Source of the DNA: Campylobacter sp. 2014D-0216
Lineage (GTDB): Bacteria; Campylobacterota; Campylobacteria; Campylobacterales; Campylobacteraceae
Assembly (NCBI RefSeq): GCF_014931215.1
Contig: NZ_CP063089.1
Span: 1,054,001 to 1,118,000 of the forward strand
Length of the DNA stretch: 64,000 bases
Direction of reading: 5' to 3'
Shown: piece by piece, positions 47,808 to 56,662 of the stretch
Position numbering within the stretch: the stretch's first letter is position 1
Layout of the letters: the number at the start of each line of letters is the position of its first letter
The notes under the pieces: generated by a model
What the model was told of the DNA's origin: nothing
Databases searched by the model: none
The model's input: the letters and a program-made list of their open reading frames with translations, nothing else
Position numbers and translations under genes: made by a program

Positions 47808-49933
47808 AATATAAAGAATTAATTGATTCATTTATACCCAATGCAAGACATTTAAGCTTTATCAATCACCATGAATTTATCACTTGCGAACACTTACTTT
47901 TTGCTTTGGTTAAACTTAGCAATGATTTTAAGAATTTACTAGAAGAAATTGGAGATGGTGATTTACAAGGCTTTGAAAATGAATTAAAAAACTACTTAGC
48001 CAAAAACAATGAAATTTTGAAAAAAGAAATAGAACCTACTTTCTCTGTAATCTTAGAAAGTATCTTACACAAACTTAACGCAAAAAATCAAAATACAGTA
48101 ATTGACTTCATCATTGCGCTTTGCAAAGAAGAAAAAGCTTATTCATATAATATTCTCAAAAAACACTTCATCGAGGAAGAAAAAATACACGAATTATTAC
48201 AAAGTGCAGAATTTGAAAATTTAAAAGCCCATACCATAGAACTAGTTGAACTTGCAAAAAATGGTAAAATAGACCCGGTTATAGGTAGAAAATTTGAGCT
48301 AGAAAGAATGATGCAAATTCTAAGTCGACGTAAAAAAAACAATCCTATTTTAGTAGGTGAACCAGGGGTTGGCAAAAGTGCTGTTATTGATGGTTTAGCA
48401 CTAGCCATAGCAGAAGAAAAAGTACCTAAACACTTAAAAAATTCAAAAATTTATAGTCTTGATATGGCAAGTTTACTTTCAGGAACAAAATACAGGGGAG
48501 ATTTTGAAAAAAGGTTAAAAGATATCATAAAAGAATTAGAAAATATCCCTAATGCGATTTTGTTTATAGATGAAATTCACACCATAGTAGGAACAGGAGC
48601 AAGCAACGAAAGCCATGCTGATATGTCAAATTTACTAAAACCTGCATTAAGCAATGGTAATATCAAATGTATCGGTGCAACTACCTTTATAGAGTACAAA
48701 AACACCTTTGACAAAAACAAAGCTCTAAGTCGAAGATTTGCAAAAATTGATATAGATGAACCAAGCGAAGCAGAGTGTTTTCTAATCTTACAAGGTTTAA
48801 GAACTAAATATGAAAATTTTCATAAAATCAAAATCAGTGATGAAATTTTACAAACGAGCATAAAATTAGCAAAGCAATTTTTACACGATAAGTTTTTGCC
48901 AGATAGTGCTATTGATTTAATCGATGAGCTTGGGGCAAGTTTTGCTTTAGAAGATAAAAAAAGTAAAAAAATAGTAAAAACAAAGGACTTGGAAAACACC
49001 TTAGCAAGAATGACGCATTCGCACAAAATTTACGAAAGTGATCAAGGAAAAATTCTAAAAAATCTAGAATCTAATTTAAAGCAAAATATCTTTGGACAAG
49101 ATGAGGCTATTAAAGCTTTATGTTCTATTTTAAAACAAAGCTATGCAGGATTAAAAGGCAAAAACACCCCAAAAGGCGTATTTTTATTTACCGGTTCAAG
49201 CGGAGTGGGTAAGACTAAATTAGCTAAAAATTTAGCACAAATTTTAAATCTTAATCTTGAAAGATTTGATATGAGCGAATACTCGCAAAAACACGATGTA
49301 AGCAAGCTCATAGGAACTTCTGCAGGTTATGTGGGTTATGAAGATGGGGGGTTGCTTAGCAATAGCATTAGAAAAAACCCTTTTAGTGTAGTTTTGTTTG
49401 ATGAGATAGAAAAAGCCCACCCTGATCTAACTAACACCTTTTTGCAAATTTTTGACAATGCAAGCTTAACTGATAATAGTGGCTTAAAAGCTGATTTTAA
49501 AAACGCCATTATCATTATGACTTCTAATTTAGGTCTAAAAGAAAACAATGAATTAGGATTTTTAAGTAGCGATAAAGAAAAAAGCAATAAAGCTATAAAA
49601 GATTTCTTTGCGCCTGAATTTATCAACCGTATAGATAAAATCATTCATTTTAATGATCTAAATCAAACAATTTTAGAACAAATAGTCCAAAAAGAACTTG
49701 ATTTAATGGCGCAAAATTTAAATAACACCACAATACAAGCTGATAAAAATGTCAAAGAATTTCTTGCTAAAAAAACCAACAATAAAGAATTTGGAGTAAG
49801 GTTGTTAAAACGTATTATCGCGGAAGAATTGGGCGAGAGATTAAGTGATGAAATTTTATTTGGAAGATTAAAAAATGGCGGTGTTTTAAAACTCAAACTT
49901 ACGAAAAATGAAAAAATCGATTTTGTATTCTGA
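47804..49933 (+). CDS. clpA: ClpA ATP-dependent unfoldase
   Basis: ClpA is the AAA+ unfoldase of ClpAP. The 709 residues hold an N-domain (~1-140), a first AAA module with Walker A GEPGVGKS at 185-192 and FIDEIHTIVGTGAS, and a second with GSSGVGKT at 464-471 and VVLFDEIEKAHPDL. No ClpB-type middle coiled coil is present, which supports ClpA. It is slightly shorter than E. coli ClpA (758). It follows clpS and overlaps aat by 26 bp. Confidence 0.96.
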   Translation: MKYKELIDSFIPNARHLSFINHHEFITCEHLLFALVKLSNDFKNLLEEIGDGDLQGFENELKNYLAKNNEILKKEIEPTFSVILESILHKLNAKNQNTVIDFIIALCKEEKAYSYNILKKHFIEEEKIHELLQSAEFENLKAHTIELVELAKNGKIDPVIGRKFELERMMQILSRRKKNNPILVGEPGVGKSAVIDGLALAIAEEKVPKHLKNSKIYSLDMASLLSGTKYRGDFEKRLKDIIKELENIPNAILFIDEIHTIVGTGASNESHADMSNLLKPALSNGNIKCIGATTFIEYKNTFDKNKALSRRFAKIDIDEPSEAECFLILQGLRTKYENFHKIKISDEILQTSIKLAKQFLHDKFLPDSAIDLIDELGASFALEDKKSKKIVKTKDLENTLARMTHSHKIYESDQGKILKNLESNLKQNIFGQDEAIKALCSILKQSYAGLKGKNTPKGVFLFTGSSGVGKTKLAKNLAQILNLNLERFDMSEYSQKHDVSKLIGTSAGYVGYEDGGLLSNSIRKNPFSVVLFDEIEKAHPDLTNTFLQIFDNASLTDNSGLKADFKNAIIIMTSNLGLKENNELGFLSSDKEKSNKAIKDFFAPEFINRIDKIIHFNDLNQTILEQIVQKELDLMAQNLNNTTIQADKNVKEFLAKKTNNKEFGVRLLKRIIAEELGERLSDEILFGRLKNGGVLKLKLTKNEKIDFVF

Positions 49934-50549
49934 GCTTTTAAAAAGCCCTGATGATGCGCCTGTTTTTATTAGCAAAAAACTAGAGCCCAATTTCCTACCC
50001 TATGCCTATAGCCTAGGGCTTTTTCCTTGGACTAGCAACCCTGTAACTTGGTGGTGTCCTTCACCTAGAATGGTGCTTTACCCTGATGAAGTTCGCATAC
50101 AAAAAAGCATCAAAAAAGCTCTAAAAAGTTATGAAATAAAACTTGATTTTAATTTTAACTCACTCATAAAGCACTGTGCTTTGAGAAAAAAAACATGGAT
50201 AAGTCAAGAATTTATAGAAGTTTACACTCAGCTTTTTGAACAAAACTTAGCCCATAGTGTTGAAGTGTATGAAGATGATGTTTTAATTGGTGGTTTATAC
50301 GGGCTTATCATAGGTAAAATGTTTTTTGGTGAAAGCATGATTAGCTTAAAAAAAGATACCTCAAAAGTAGCTTTAATAAAGCTTTGTGAAATTTTAAAAC
50401 CTTATGATTTTTTAATAGACTGCCAGGTACCCAATGAACATTTAAAATTTATGGGTGCAAAAGAAATGATAAAAAAAGATTTTTTAAAAATACTAGAAAA
50501 CAAAGTTTCACTTGAAAGTGGCTTTAAAAATTTTAAAAATTTACTATAA
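49908..50549 (+). CDS. aat: Leucyl/phenylalanyl-tRNA--protein transferase Aat
   Basis: Aat adds Leu or Phe to N-terminal Lys/Arg of proteins, creating N-degrons for ClpS-ClpAP. The 213 residues carry YAYSLGLFPWTSNPVTWWCPSPRMVL, i.e. the GLFPW...WWCPSPR signature, then HSVEVYEDDVLIGGLYGLII, GKMFFGESMIS and LIDCQVPNEHLKFMGA. It starts inside the last 26 bp of clpA and ends the run. Together with clpS and clpA it forms a complete N-degron set. Confidence 0.96.
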   Translation: MKKSILYSELLKSPDDAPVFISKKLEPNFLPYAYSLGLFPWTSNPVTWWCPSPRMVLYPDEVRIQKSIKKALKSYEIKLDFNFNSLIKHCALRKKTWISQEFIEVYTQLFEQNLAHSVEVYEDDVLIGGLYGLIIGKMFFGESMISLKKDTSKVALIKLCEILKPYDFLIDCQVPNEHLKFMGAKEMIKKDFLKILENKVSLESGFKNFKNLL

Positions 50550-50588
50550 AAAGATATACTTATAAATATGCAAAAAAGCTAAATATTT

Positions 50589-50603
50589 TGGAATGATTTT
50601 TGC
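50589..50603 (+). promoter_or_regulatory. Sigma-54 (RpoN) promoter of flgBC-fliE-pbpB
   Basis: TGGAAT-GATTT-TTGC, preceded by TTT and followed by TTTT, matches the Campylobacter RpoN consensus with correct spacing. It lies 36 bp before flgB, with AAAGGA as ribosome binding site. Confidence 0.9.
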
Positions 50604-50639
50604 TTTTAGTCTATAAAAGCTTTATTTAAAGGAAAAAAC

Positions 50640-51071
50640 ATGATAAGCCCTTTTAAATCAAAAGAACTTATTGTTGATGCTTTAGCAGGAAGAAACCTAA
50701 GAAGTCAAATGATTAGTTCTAACCTTGCAAATGTTGACACTCCTTTTTATAAAGCAAGAGATATAGAATTTGAAACTGCTTTGGTTAATAGAGCAAATGA
50801 AATTTTCAAAAAGAAAGATAAAAACGAGCTTGAACTAGCAAGTACAAATGCAAATCATCAAAAACCTTGGAAATTTCCAGATCCTAACAAATCAACTATT
50901 TATTTAAGAGATGGACATTTAGCAAGAAATGATGCAAATACAGTAGATCTTGATGTAGAAACTACTGAAATGAGTAAAAATACTATGATGATCACTGCTT
51001 TAGATGGTGTTTTAAGAAGACAAAGTAATATTTTTTCAACCATCATAGATACAAGCTCTAAATTAGGCTAG
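50640..51071 (+). CDS. flgB: Flagellar proximal rod protein FlgB
   Basis: FlgB is the most proximal rod subunit of the flagellum. The 143 residues carry the rod N-terminus (DALAGRNLRSQMISSNLANV, DTPFYKARDIEFE) and the C-terminal helix (VDLDVETTEMSKNTMMITA). It is the first gene after an RpoN promoter and precedes flgC by 10 bp. Length and motifs are normal for FlgB. Confidence 0.96.
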   Translation: MISPFKSKELIVDALAGRNLRSQMISSNLANVDTPFYKARDIEFETALVNRANEIFKKKDKNELELASTNANHQKPWKFPDPNKSTIYLRDGHLARNDANTVDLDVETTEMSKNTMMITALDGVLRRQSNIFSTIIDTSSKLG

Positions 51072-51081
51072 GAGAAAAATA

Positions 51082-51576
51082 ATGGCTTATTTAAGTGATT
51101 TTGATATTAGCGGATACGGACTTAGTGCACAACGTTTTAGAATGAATGTGATTAGCTCAAACATAGCTAATGCCAATACCACTAGAACAGCTGAGGGCGG
51201 TCCATATAGAAGAAGAGAAGTGATTTTTAAAGCAACTGATTTTAATGAATTACTAAACAAGCAAATCGCTAAAGACAATAATTTTTTAGAATATGAAAAT
51301 CCTTTAAATGATCCAGCTTCTCCAAAAGATGCAAAACCTGCTATAATGAGCGTAGTAGTGGATAAAGTTGTAAGAGATGATAAAGATTTCCGTATGAAAT
51401 TTGACCCATCTCACCCAGATGCAAATGAACAAGGATATGTTGCTTTTCCAAATATAAACCCAGTGATTGAAATGGCCGATTTAATAGAAGCAACAAGAGC
51501 CTATCAAGCAAATGTAAGTGCTTTTACTAGCACAAAAACCATAGCACAAAGTGCGATAGATTTATTAAGAGGTTAA
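51082..51576 (+). CDS. flgC: Flagellar proximal rod protein FlgC
   Basis: FlgC is a proximal rod subunit. The 164 residues begin with a rod signature (FDISGYGLSAQRFRMNVISS, NIANANTTRTAEGGPYRRRE) and end with NPVIEMADLIEATRAYQANV. GGAG precedes the start. It sits between flgB and fliE, the usual order, 3 bp before fliE. Confidence 0.97.
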   Translation: MAYLSDFDISGYGLSAQRFRMNVISSNIANANTTRTAEGGPYRRREVIFKATDFNELLNKQIAKDNNFLEYENPLNDPASPKDAKPAIMSVVVDKVVRDDKDFRMKFDPSHPDANEQGYVAFPNINPVIEMADLIEATRAYQANVSAFTSTKTIAQSAIDLLRG

Positions 51577-51579
51577 TGA

Positions 51580-51876
51580 ATGAACACTATTAATGGTATA
51601 AATCAATTTAACAATATTGGAAACAAAACCAACAACAATAATAACACAAATATAGGCGATGAGTTTTCAAGCTTATTGAAAAATTCAATCAACGACCTTA
51701 ATAAAACCCAAGAAACAGCCGAAGCAGCTATGGTAGATATTGCAACAGGTGAAGTCAAAGACCTACACCAAGCCGCAATAGCTATTAGTAAAGCTGAATC
51801 GAGCATGAAATTTATGCTTGAAGTTAGAAATAAGGCTATAAACGCATATAAAGAAATTTCAAGAACTCAAATATAA
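51580..51876 (+). CDS. fliE: Flagellar hook-basal body junction protein FliE
   Basis: FliE joins the MS ring to the rod and is an early export substrate. The 98 residues have an Asn-rich N-terminus (poly-Asn near 15-25) and the family core GDEFSSLLKNSINDLNKTQ, then VDIATGEVKDLHQAAIAISK and FMLEVRNKAINAYKEI. It ends 3 bp before pbpB. The Asn-rich stretch comes from AAC/AAT repeats and could vary between strains. Confidence 0.95.
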   Translation: MNTINGINQFNNIGNKTNNNNNTNIGDEFSSLLKNSINDLNKTQETAEAAMVDIATGEVKDLHQAAIAISKAESSMKFMLEVRNKAINAYKEISRTQI

Positions 51877-51879
51877 TAT

Positions 51880-53697
51880 ATGCTTTCAAACACCATTAGA
51901 AATAGAGTTTCAAAGGTAGCTTTTGCTTTTTGTATGGCTCTGTTTTTTATGGCCTTGTTTTTACTTTCTACTTTTTTTCTTACATCAAAACGCCATATAC
52001 CAAACACTCAAAAAGAACAATACTTTTCCGCTCTTAGAGGTAATATCATCACAAGTGACAATTTCACTGTCACATCAAGTAGACAAATTTATAGAGCCGA
52101 AATTGATCTAAGAAGTTTAAATCCCAACAAAAAAGAATTATTTTTAACTCTTTTTCAAATTTATAGCGGTGCAAGCGATGAGCAAATGCAAGACATAAAA
52201 AAAAGAATGCTGTCTAAGAAAAAAAGAGGTTATAATTTTATATTATTACAAAATATCAACTCTAAAGATGCAAGTTATTTAAAAGAACTTTCTAAAAAAC
52301 TTTACACTCAAGGTTTTTTCAAATCCTTTACCAATAGCAATGGCAGGGTTGAAACTAGAGGTCTTGACATCATCGAACACAAAGAAGATCGCGTATATAT
52401 GCCCAAAGACTCACTAACACCCGTTATTGGTTATACAAGAACTTATATAGATGAACAAAGTGAAATTTTTAAAAATGTAGGCATTAAAGGCTTAGAAAAA
52501 TCTTACGATGAATGCTTAAGTCCTTTGCAAAATGCAAAAATTCAAGGTTTAAGAGATATAGGTGGCAATATTATCTTAAATTTACATTCTTATGAACAAC
52601 GCAAAATAGATGGATGTGATTTATATCTTAACATCTCTTTAAAATTACAAAAAGGTTTGGAAAAAGCAATTGATAAGAGAAATGAGGACCTAAAAGCCAA
52701 TGAAATCATTGTGGCTATCATGGAAAGTAATAGCGGAAAAATTCTAGCACTAGCTAGCTCAAGAAGATATGATCCTCAAAACCGCGGAAAAGATCTTTCT
52801 GTACTTAATGCAAGTGCAATAGAATATGGCTACGAAGCTGGATCTGTAATTAAACCTTTTATATTTACCACCGCATTAATGCTAGATAAAATTAAAGTCG
52901 ATGAAATCATTGACACACAGGGTGGTCAATACAAACTTGGTCGTTTTACCATACGCGATGACCACAAGAAAAATAAAATGAGCATGGAAGAGGTTATCAC
53001 CTATTCTTCAAACGTTGGTATGATTAAAATCGCACAAAGACTTAGTAATCTTGAAATCGTTTCAGGCCTTAGAATTTTCCGCTTTGGGGAAAAAAGCGGT
53101 ATTGATCTTCCTTATGAACAAAAAGGAGAAATTCCTAACCCTAAAAGACTAAGAGAGGTTGAAAAGTCTGTTTTAAGCTATGGATATGGACTAAAAACTA
53201 CTTTTATACAACTTTTAGCTGCTTACAATGTATTTAATAACAACGGTGTTTATATCACCCCGCAAATTGCTAACAAAATTTATCAAGATGGACGCTGGAT
53301 TAAACTTGATGAAGAAGCTAAAAAAGAAAAAATTCTCTCAAGTAAAGCAGCTAAAGCAATGCAACAAATTTTAATCAACGTAATAGAAAAAGGAACAGGT
53401 CAAAAAGCGCAAACTAAAGGTATCATTATAGGTGGTAAAACAGGTACTGCAAGGATTGCTGAAAGAAAAGGTTATACTTCAAATCGCTACAATGCTTCAT
53501 TCTTTGGTTTTGCAAATGATGAAACGCATAATTACACCATAGGGGTTTTAGTTAGACATCCAACCAAAGCTTATAGTTATTATGCTGCACAAAGCGCATT
53601 GCCTATGTTTAAAGATACAGTAAATCTTATGATCAAAGAAAGTTATTTAAAGCCCATAGAAAATAAAACAACAAACAAAGCTAGTTCAAGCAACTAG
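51880..53697 (+). CDS. pbpB: FtsI/PBP2B-type penicillin-binding protein (transpeptidase)
   Basis: This 605-residue class B PBP crosslinks septal peptidoglycan. It has one N-terminal membrane helix (~14-36), a dimerisation domain with ALRGNIITSDNFTVTSS (~52-68), and a transpeptidase domain with the catalytic Ser322 (GSVIKPF, SxxK), SSN in ITYSSNVGMIK, and KTG in IGGKTGTARIA. It lies 3 bp after fliE, so a cell-division gene appears to sit in an RpoN flagellar operon. A terminator hairpin covers its stop codon. Confidence 0.93.
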   Translation: MLSNTIRNRVSKVAFAFCMALFFMALFLLSTFFLTSKRHIPNTQKEQYFSALRGNIITSDNFTVTSSRQIYRAEIDLRSLNPNKKELFLTLFQIYSGASDEQMQDIKKRMLSKKKRGYNFILLQNINSKDASYLKELSKKLYTQGFFKSFTNSNGRVETRGLDIIEHKEDRVYMPKDSLTPVIGYTRTYIDEQSEIFKNVGIKGLEKSYDECLSPLQNAKIQGLRDIGGNIILNLHSYEQRKIDGCDLYLNISLKLQKGLEKAIDKRNEDLKANEIIVAIMESNSGKILALASSRRYDPQNRGKDLSVLNASAIEYGYEAGSVIKPFIFTTALMLDKIKVDEIIDTQGGQYKLGRFTIRDDHKKNKMSMEEVITYSSNVGMIKIAQRLSNLEIVSGLRIFRFGEKSGIDLPYEQKGEIPNPKRLREVEKSVLSYGYGLKTTFIQLLAAYNVFNNNGVYITPQIANKIYQDGRWIKLDEEAKKEKILSSKAAKAMQQILINVIEKGTGQKAQTKGIIIGGKTGTARIAERKGYTSNRYNASFFGFANDETHNYTIGVLVRHPTKAYSYYAAQSALPMFKDTVNLMIKESYLKPIENKTTNKASSSN

Positions 53698-53701
53698 CTT
53701 T
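53677..53701. terminator. Hairpin terminator at the end of pbpB
   Basis: AAAGCTAGTT and AACTAGCTTT form a 10-bp stem with a 5-base loop that includes the pbpB stop codon. It stands between convergent pbpB and hemH. Confidence 0.65.
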
Positions 53702-53715
53702 GTATTTCATTTATA

Positions 53716-54618
53716 TCAAGATAAACAATTTATAATAAACTCTATAAATTCCTTGCTATCGTTTGGACAAGCAACTAATTCATAATCAGATTTTGCTAGA
53801 TGCCTATACTCCACACCAAGCTCAAAAATCGTTTCAGAACAATCAATACAAAAAGAGATAGGATAAATCAAAGCCTTTTGATCTAAATTTGCTAAAATAT
53901 CGCTAGTATTTGGCTCAAGCCATTTTACAGGACCTAGTTTTGATTGGTATGATAAAACAACTTCATCAAATTCATTTTTAAGCTTTTCTCTTAAAATACT
54001 CACATGTTCTTGCATGTGTTTTTCATACAAGTCGCCTTTTTTTATCACAGAAACTGGCAAAGAGTGTGCAGAAAAAATCAAAACATTACAATCATACGCT
54101 TTCTTTTTCTCTAAAATATGCTTAATGATCATCGCATTGTATTTTTCATCACTATAAAAAACATCAATAATCTTGATTTTAGCTTGGTTTTGTACAGATT
54201 TTAATTCATTTTGCACCACCTCTAAAGAACTAGTTACTGTCGTTTTGGAATGATGTGGATACAAAGGAAATAAAATAATTTCATCATTGCTTTTAAAGTC
54301 ATATTTTGCAAAAACATCTTTTACAAAAGGTGGCACATATAAACTAATAAAATCAAACTTATATGCTTGGTTTTTAGCATTTAACTTATCACACAGACTT
54401 TGTGTAATTTCAGTAAGAGGAGATTTTCCACCCATTTTTTCATAATTTTGTTGCATTGCTTTTAATCTTGATTTTCTTATCATATAAGCTACAAATTTTC
54501 TTAAAAATACATTTTTAATCCCTAAGATATAAGGATCATTGAACATATTTTTTAAAAAAATTTCACATTCATCTAGTTGATTCACTCCACCCATATTTAA
54601 AAAAAATACATATTTCAT
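53716..54618 (-). CDS. hemH: Ferrochelatase HemH
   Basis: HemH inserts Fe2+ into protoporphyrin IX, the last step of heme synthesis. The 300 residues contain FFLNMGGVNQLDECEIFLKN at the N-terminus, FDFISLYVPPF, LFPLYPHHSKTTVTSSLEVV, the catalytic His in LIFSAHSLPVSVIKKGD, and FCIDCSETIFELGVEYRHLA with the conserved Glu. It overlaps the upstream oxidoreductase gene by 4 bases and is last in that three-gene run. Confidence 0.95.
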   Translation of the reverse strand: MKYVFFLNMGGVNQLDECEIFLKNMFNDPYILGIKNVFLRKFVAYMIRKSRLKAMQQNYEKMGGKSPLTEITQSLCDKLNAKNQAYKFDFISLYVPPFVKDVFAKYDFKSNDEIILFPLYPHHSKTTVTSSLEVVQNELKSVQNQAKIKIIDVFYSDEKYNAMIIKHILEKKKAYDCNVLIFSAHSLPVSVIKKGDLYEKHMQEHVSILREKLKNEFDEVVLSYQSKLGPVKWLEPNTSDILANLDQKALIYPISFCIDCSETIFELGVEYRHLAKSDYELVACPNDSKEFIEFIINCLS

Positions 54619-55481
54619 TTTACAACGCCTTCTAAAATTTCTTGTACTTTTAAAGCATCTTCAATGCTAGCTAAATTTTTACCATCTCCATTTAATGCTA
54701 GGTCAAAAAAAGCTTCATGCTCAGCATACAAAGGAGAATTTTCATATAAGTTAGAAATTTTTTGCATATCAATCAACACTTCAAAATTTTTCAAATCTAG
54801 CTCATAAGTGTGTTTTTTTCCTAAGACATTAATCTTTCTAGTAATATATTTAGCATTCCAGCTATCATGAATACTAGCTAAAATATCATTCAACTTCAAG
54901 CTAATCATCACCTCATCTTCTAATTTATCATGATGATGATAAGCTTTGTGAATATTTGCCTTTGAAATTGTTTCTTGACATAAAAATCTCACCAAATCAA
55001 TATCATGCACACCAAGATCACTTAAAACCCCAACATCATTAATCCTATGCGGATATAAAGACAATCTCTGGATATTAATACTCACAATTTCATCATCTAA
55101 AAGCTTTTCTTTTAAAGTTAACACAGCTGGATTAAATCTTTCACAAAATCCCACCCCTACTTTGACTTTATGCTCCTTAGCTTTTTGCTGTAAAATTAAA
55201 ATTTCATCAAGATTTAAAGCCAAAGGTTTTTCGATTAAAACATTTTTCACTCTAGAAAAAACTTTGATAGCGATATCCAAATGTGTATGAGTAGGTGTAG
55301 CGATCACAACCCCATCAAGCTTTTGTTCTAAAAATTCGTCAAAATTTTTATACACAGGGTGTATAAATTGTTCTTCATTAAAAGGATCATAAAGATAAAT
55401 TTCTTTTACTCTTAAATTACGCTCAAGCTCTCTTAAGTGGTTTTTGCCCATTTTTCCAAGGCCTATTAGACCTATTTTCAT
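54615..55481 (-). CDS. Gfo/Idh/MocA-family NAD(P)-dependent oxidoreductase
   Basis: The 288 residues begin with a Rossmann fold (MKIGLIGLGKMGKNHLREL) and carry the family motif EKPLA in VLIEKPLALNLDEIL, then GVGFCERFNPAV and DLGVHDIDLVRFL (catalytic His region). These enzymes usually oxidise sugars or sugar nucleotides. It sits between a WbpE-like aminotransferase gene and hemH, overlapping both by 4 bases. The oxidoreductase-aminotransferase pairing resembles WbpB-WbpE, which act on UDP-GlcNAc-uronic acid. Substrate not proven. Confidence 0.82.
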   Translation of the reverse strand: MKIGLIGLGKMGKNHLRELERNLRVKEIYLYDPFNEEQFIHPVYKNFDEFLEQKLDGVVIATPTHTHLDIAIKVFSRVKNVLIEKPLALNLDEILILQQKAKEHKVKVGVGFCERFNPAVLTLKEKLLDDEIVSINIQRLSLYPHRINDVGVLSDLGVHDIDLVRFLCQETISKANIHKAYHHHDKLEDEVMISLKLNDILASIHDSWNAKYITRKINVLGKKHTYELDLKNFEVLIDMQKISNLYENSPLYAEHEAFFDLALNGDGKNLASIEDALKVQEILEGVVK

Positions 55482-56560
55482 TGAAAAGCCTCGATCACTC
55501 TAGCTTGGTGTTCTTCTTTTAAAAATGCACTCATAGGTAAAGACAAAATTTCATTACTTAAAAGTTCTGTTTTTGGCAAATCGCCTTTTTTATATGCAAG
55601 ATATTCAAAGGCCTCTTGCAAATGAAGTCCTAAAGGATAATGCACTGCAGTCGGTATACCTTGATCTTGTAGTTTTTGCATCCAATCCTCTCTATTTGAA
55701 ACACGCACGCTATATTGCGCCCAAGCATTCACAAAACCATCTTTTCTTGGTGGTAAAATACAATTTTTCAAATTATCATCATAAATTTGAGCTATCGCTT
55801 CTCTTTTTTTAATCTCTTCATCTAAATATTTTAATTTCACATTTAAAATAGCCGCTTGAATTGTATCAAGCCTTGCGTTTACACCAATGTACTTGTGTTT
55901 ATATCTTTGCACTTGTCCATGGTTTAAATAAATTTTTATTCTTTGTGCTAATTCATCATCTTGGGTAAAAATCGCCCCACCATCTCCATAAGCTCCTAAA
56001 GGTTTTGATGGAAAAAAGCTCGTACAAGATATGTCGGCTATAGCGCATGATTTTATATCTTTTTGACTAGCTCCAAAACTTTGTGCACCATCTTCTATCA
56101 AAGCAATATTATGATTTTTACAAAGTTCTTTTAAAGCAAACATATCAGGCATAAGTCCAAAAATACTCACTGCAACTAATGCTTTAGTTTTGGGTGTAAC
56201 TGCCTTTTGTATTTCTTCTAAACTCAAATTGTAATCTTTATAGTCAATATCTACAAAAACGGGTTTTGCGCCAATTAAAGCAACCATTTCAGCAGTAGCT
56301 ATAAAAGTGAAACTTGGCACAATTACCTCATCATCCTTACCTACACCCAAAGCCATTAAAGCTAAAAATAGCGCACTTGTACCACTTGAGCAACCTATTG
56401 CGTGTTTAATGCCTACATATTGGGCTAAATTACTTTCAAATTCTTCTAATTTTGCACCCCCAATAAAAGAGGCATTTTGCAAAACATCATTAATTGCATT
56501 ATCAATTTCATTTTTATAAGCATTATATTGAGCATTTAAATCAATAAAAGGGATTTTCAT
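55478..56560 (-). CDS. DegT/DnrJ/EryC1/StrS aminotransferase, WbpE-like
   Basis: This 360-residue PLP-dependent sugar aminotransferase starts IPFIDLNAQYNAYKNEID. The PLP lysine is Lys186 in TSFFPSKPLGAYGDGGAIF. Other family motifs are GVGKDDEVIVPSFTFIATAE, EDGAQSFGAS and GVNARLDTIQAAIL. The overall pattern is close to WbpE, which makes a 3-amino UDP-sugar acid in P. aeruginosa. It is first in a run with an oxidoreductase and hemH, with TATAAT upstream. It probably contributes an aminosugar to a surface glycan; the product is inferred. Confidence 0.87.
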   Translation of the reverse strand: MKIPFIDLNAQYNAYKNEIDNAINDVLQNASFIGGAKLEEFESNLAQYVGIKHAIGCSSGTSALFLALMALGVGKDDEVIVPSFTFIATAEMVALIGAKPVFVDIDYKDYNLSLEEIQKAVTPKTKALVAVSIFGLMPDMFALKELCKNHNIALIEDGAQSFGASQKDIKSCAIADISCTSFFPSKPLGAYGDGGAIFTQDDELAQRIKIYLNHGQVQRYKHKYIGVNARLDTIQAAILNVKLKYLDEEIKKREAIAQIYDDNLKNCILPPRKDGFVNAWAQYSVRVSNREDWMQKLQDQGIPTAVHYPLGLHLQEAFEYLAYKKGDLPKTELLSNEILSLPMSAFLKEEHQARVIEAFQ

Positions 56561-56589
56561 TGTTATAACCTTGTAAATTTAAAATAACG

Positions 56590-56595
56590 ATTATA
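56590..56595 (-). promoter_or_regulatory. -10 element of the aminotransferase-oxidoreductase-hemH run
   Basis: TATAAT on the minus strand lies 30 bp before the start at 56560, with AAGG as ribosome binding site. It diverges from alaS. Confidence 0.6.
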
Positions 56596-56627
56596 AGATA
56601 GTTTTACTTAATTTAAAGTATTTTTGG

Positions 56628-56633
56628 TATCAT
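56628..56633 (+). promoter_or_regulatory. Possible -10 of alaS-maf-pbpA
   Basis: TATCAT with TGG just upstream (extended -10) lies 29 bp before alaS. Confidence 0.4.
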
Positions 56634-56662
56634 TTTAAGTAAAAAACTAGCTAGGAAAATCC

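Noticed and set aside
42151..50549. A defence island or novel immune system around the UvrD helicase, SspB-like, Clp and Trx genes
   Set aside because: All other members are core housekeeping genes in an order I recall from Campylobacter genomes; no nuclease, reverse transcriptase, toxin or mobile-element signature is present.
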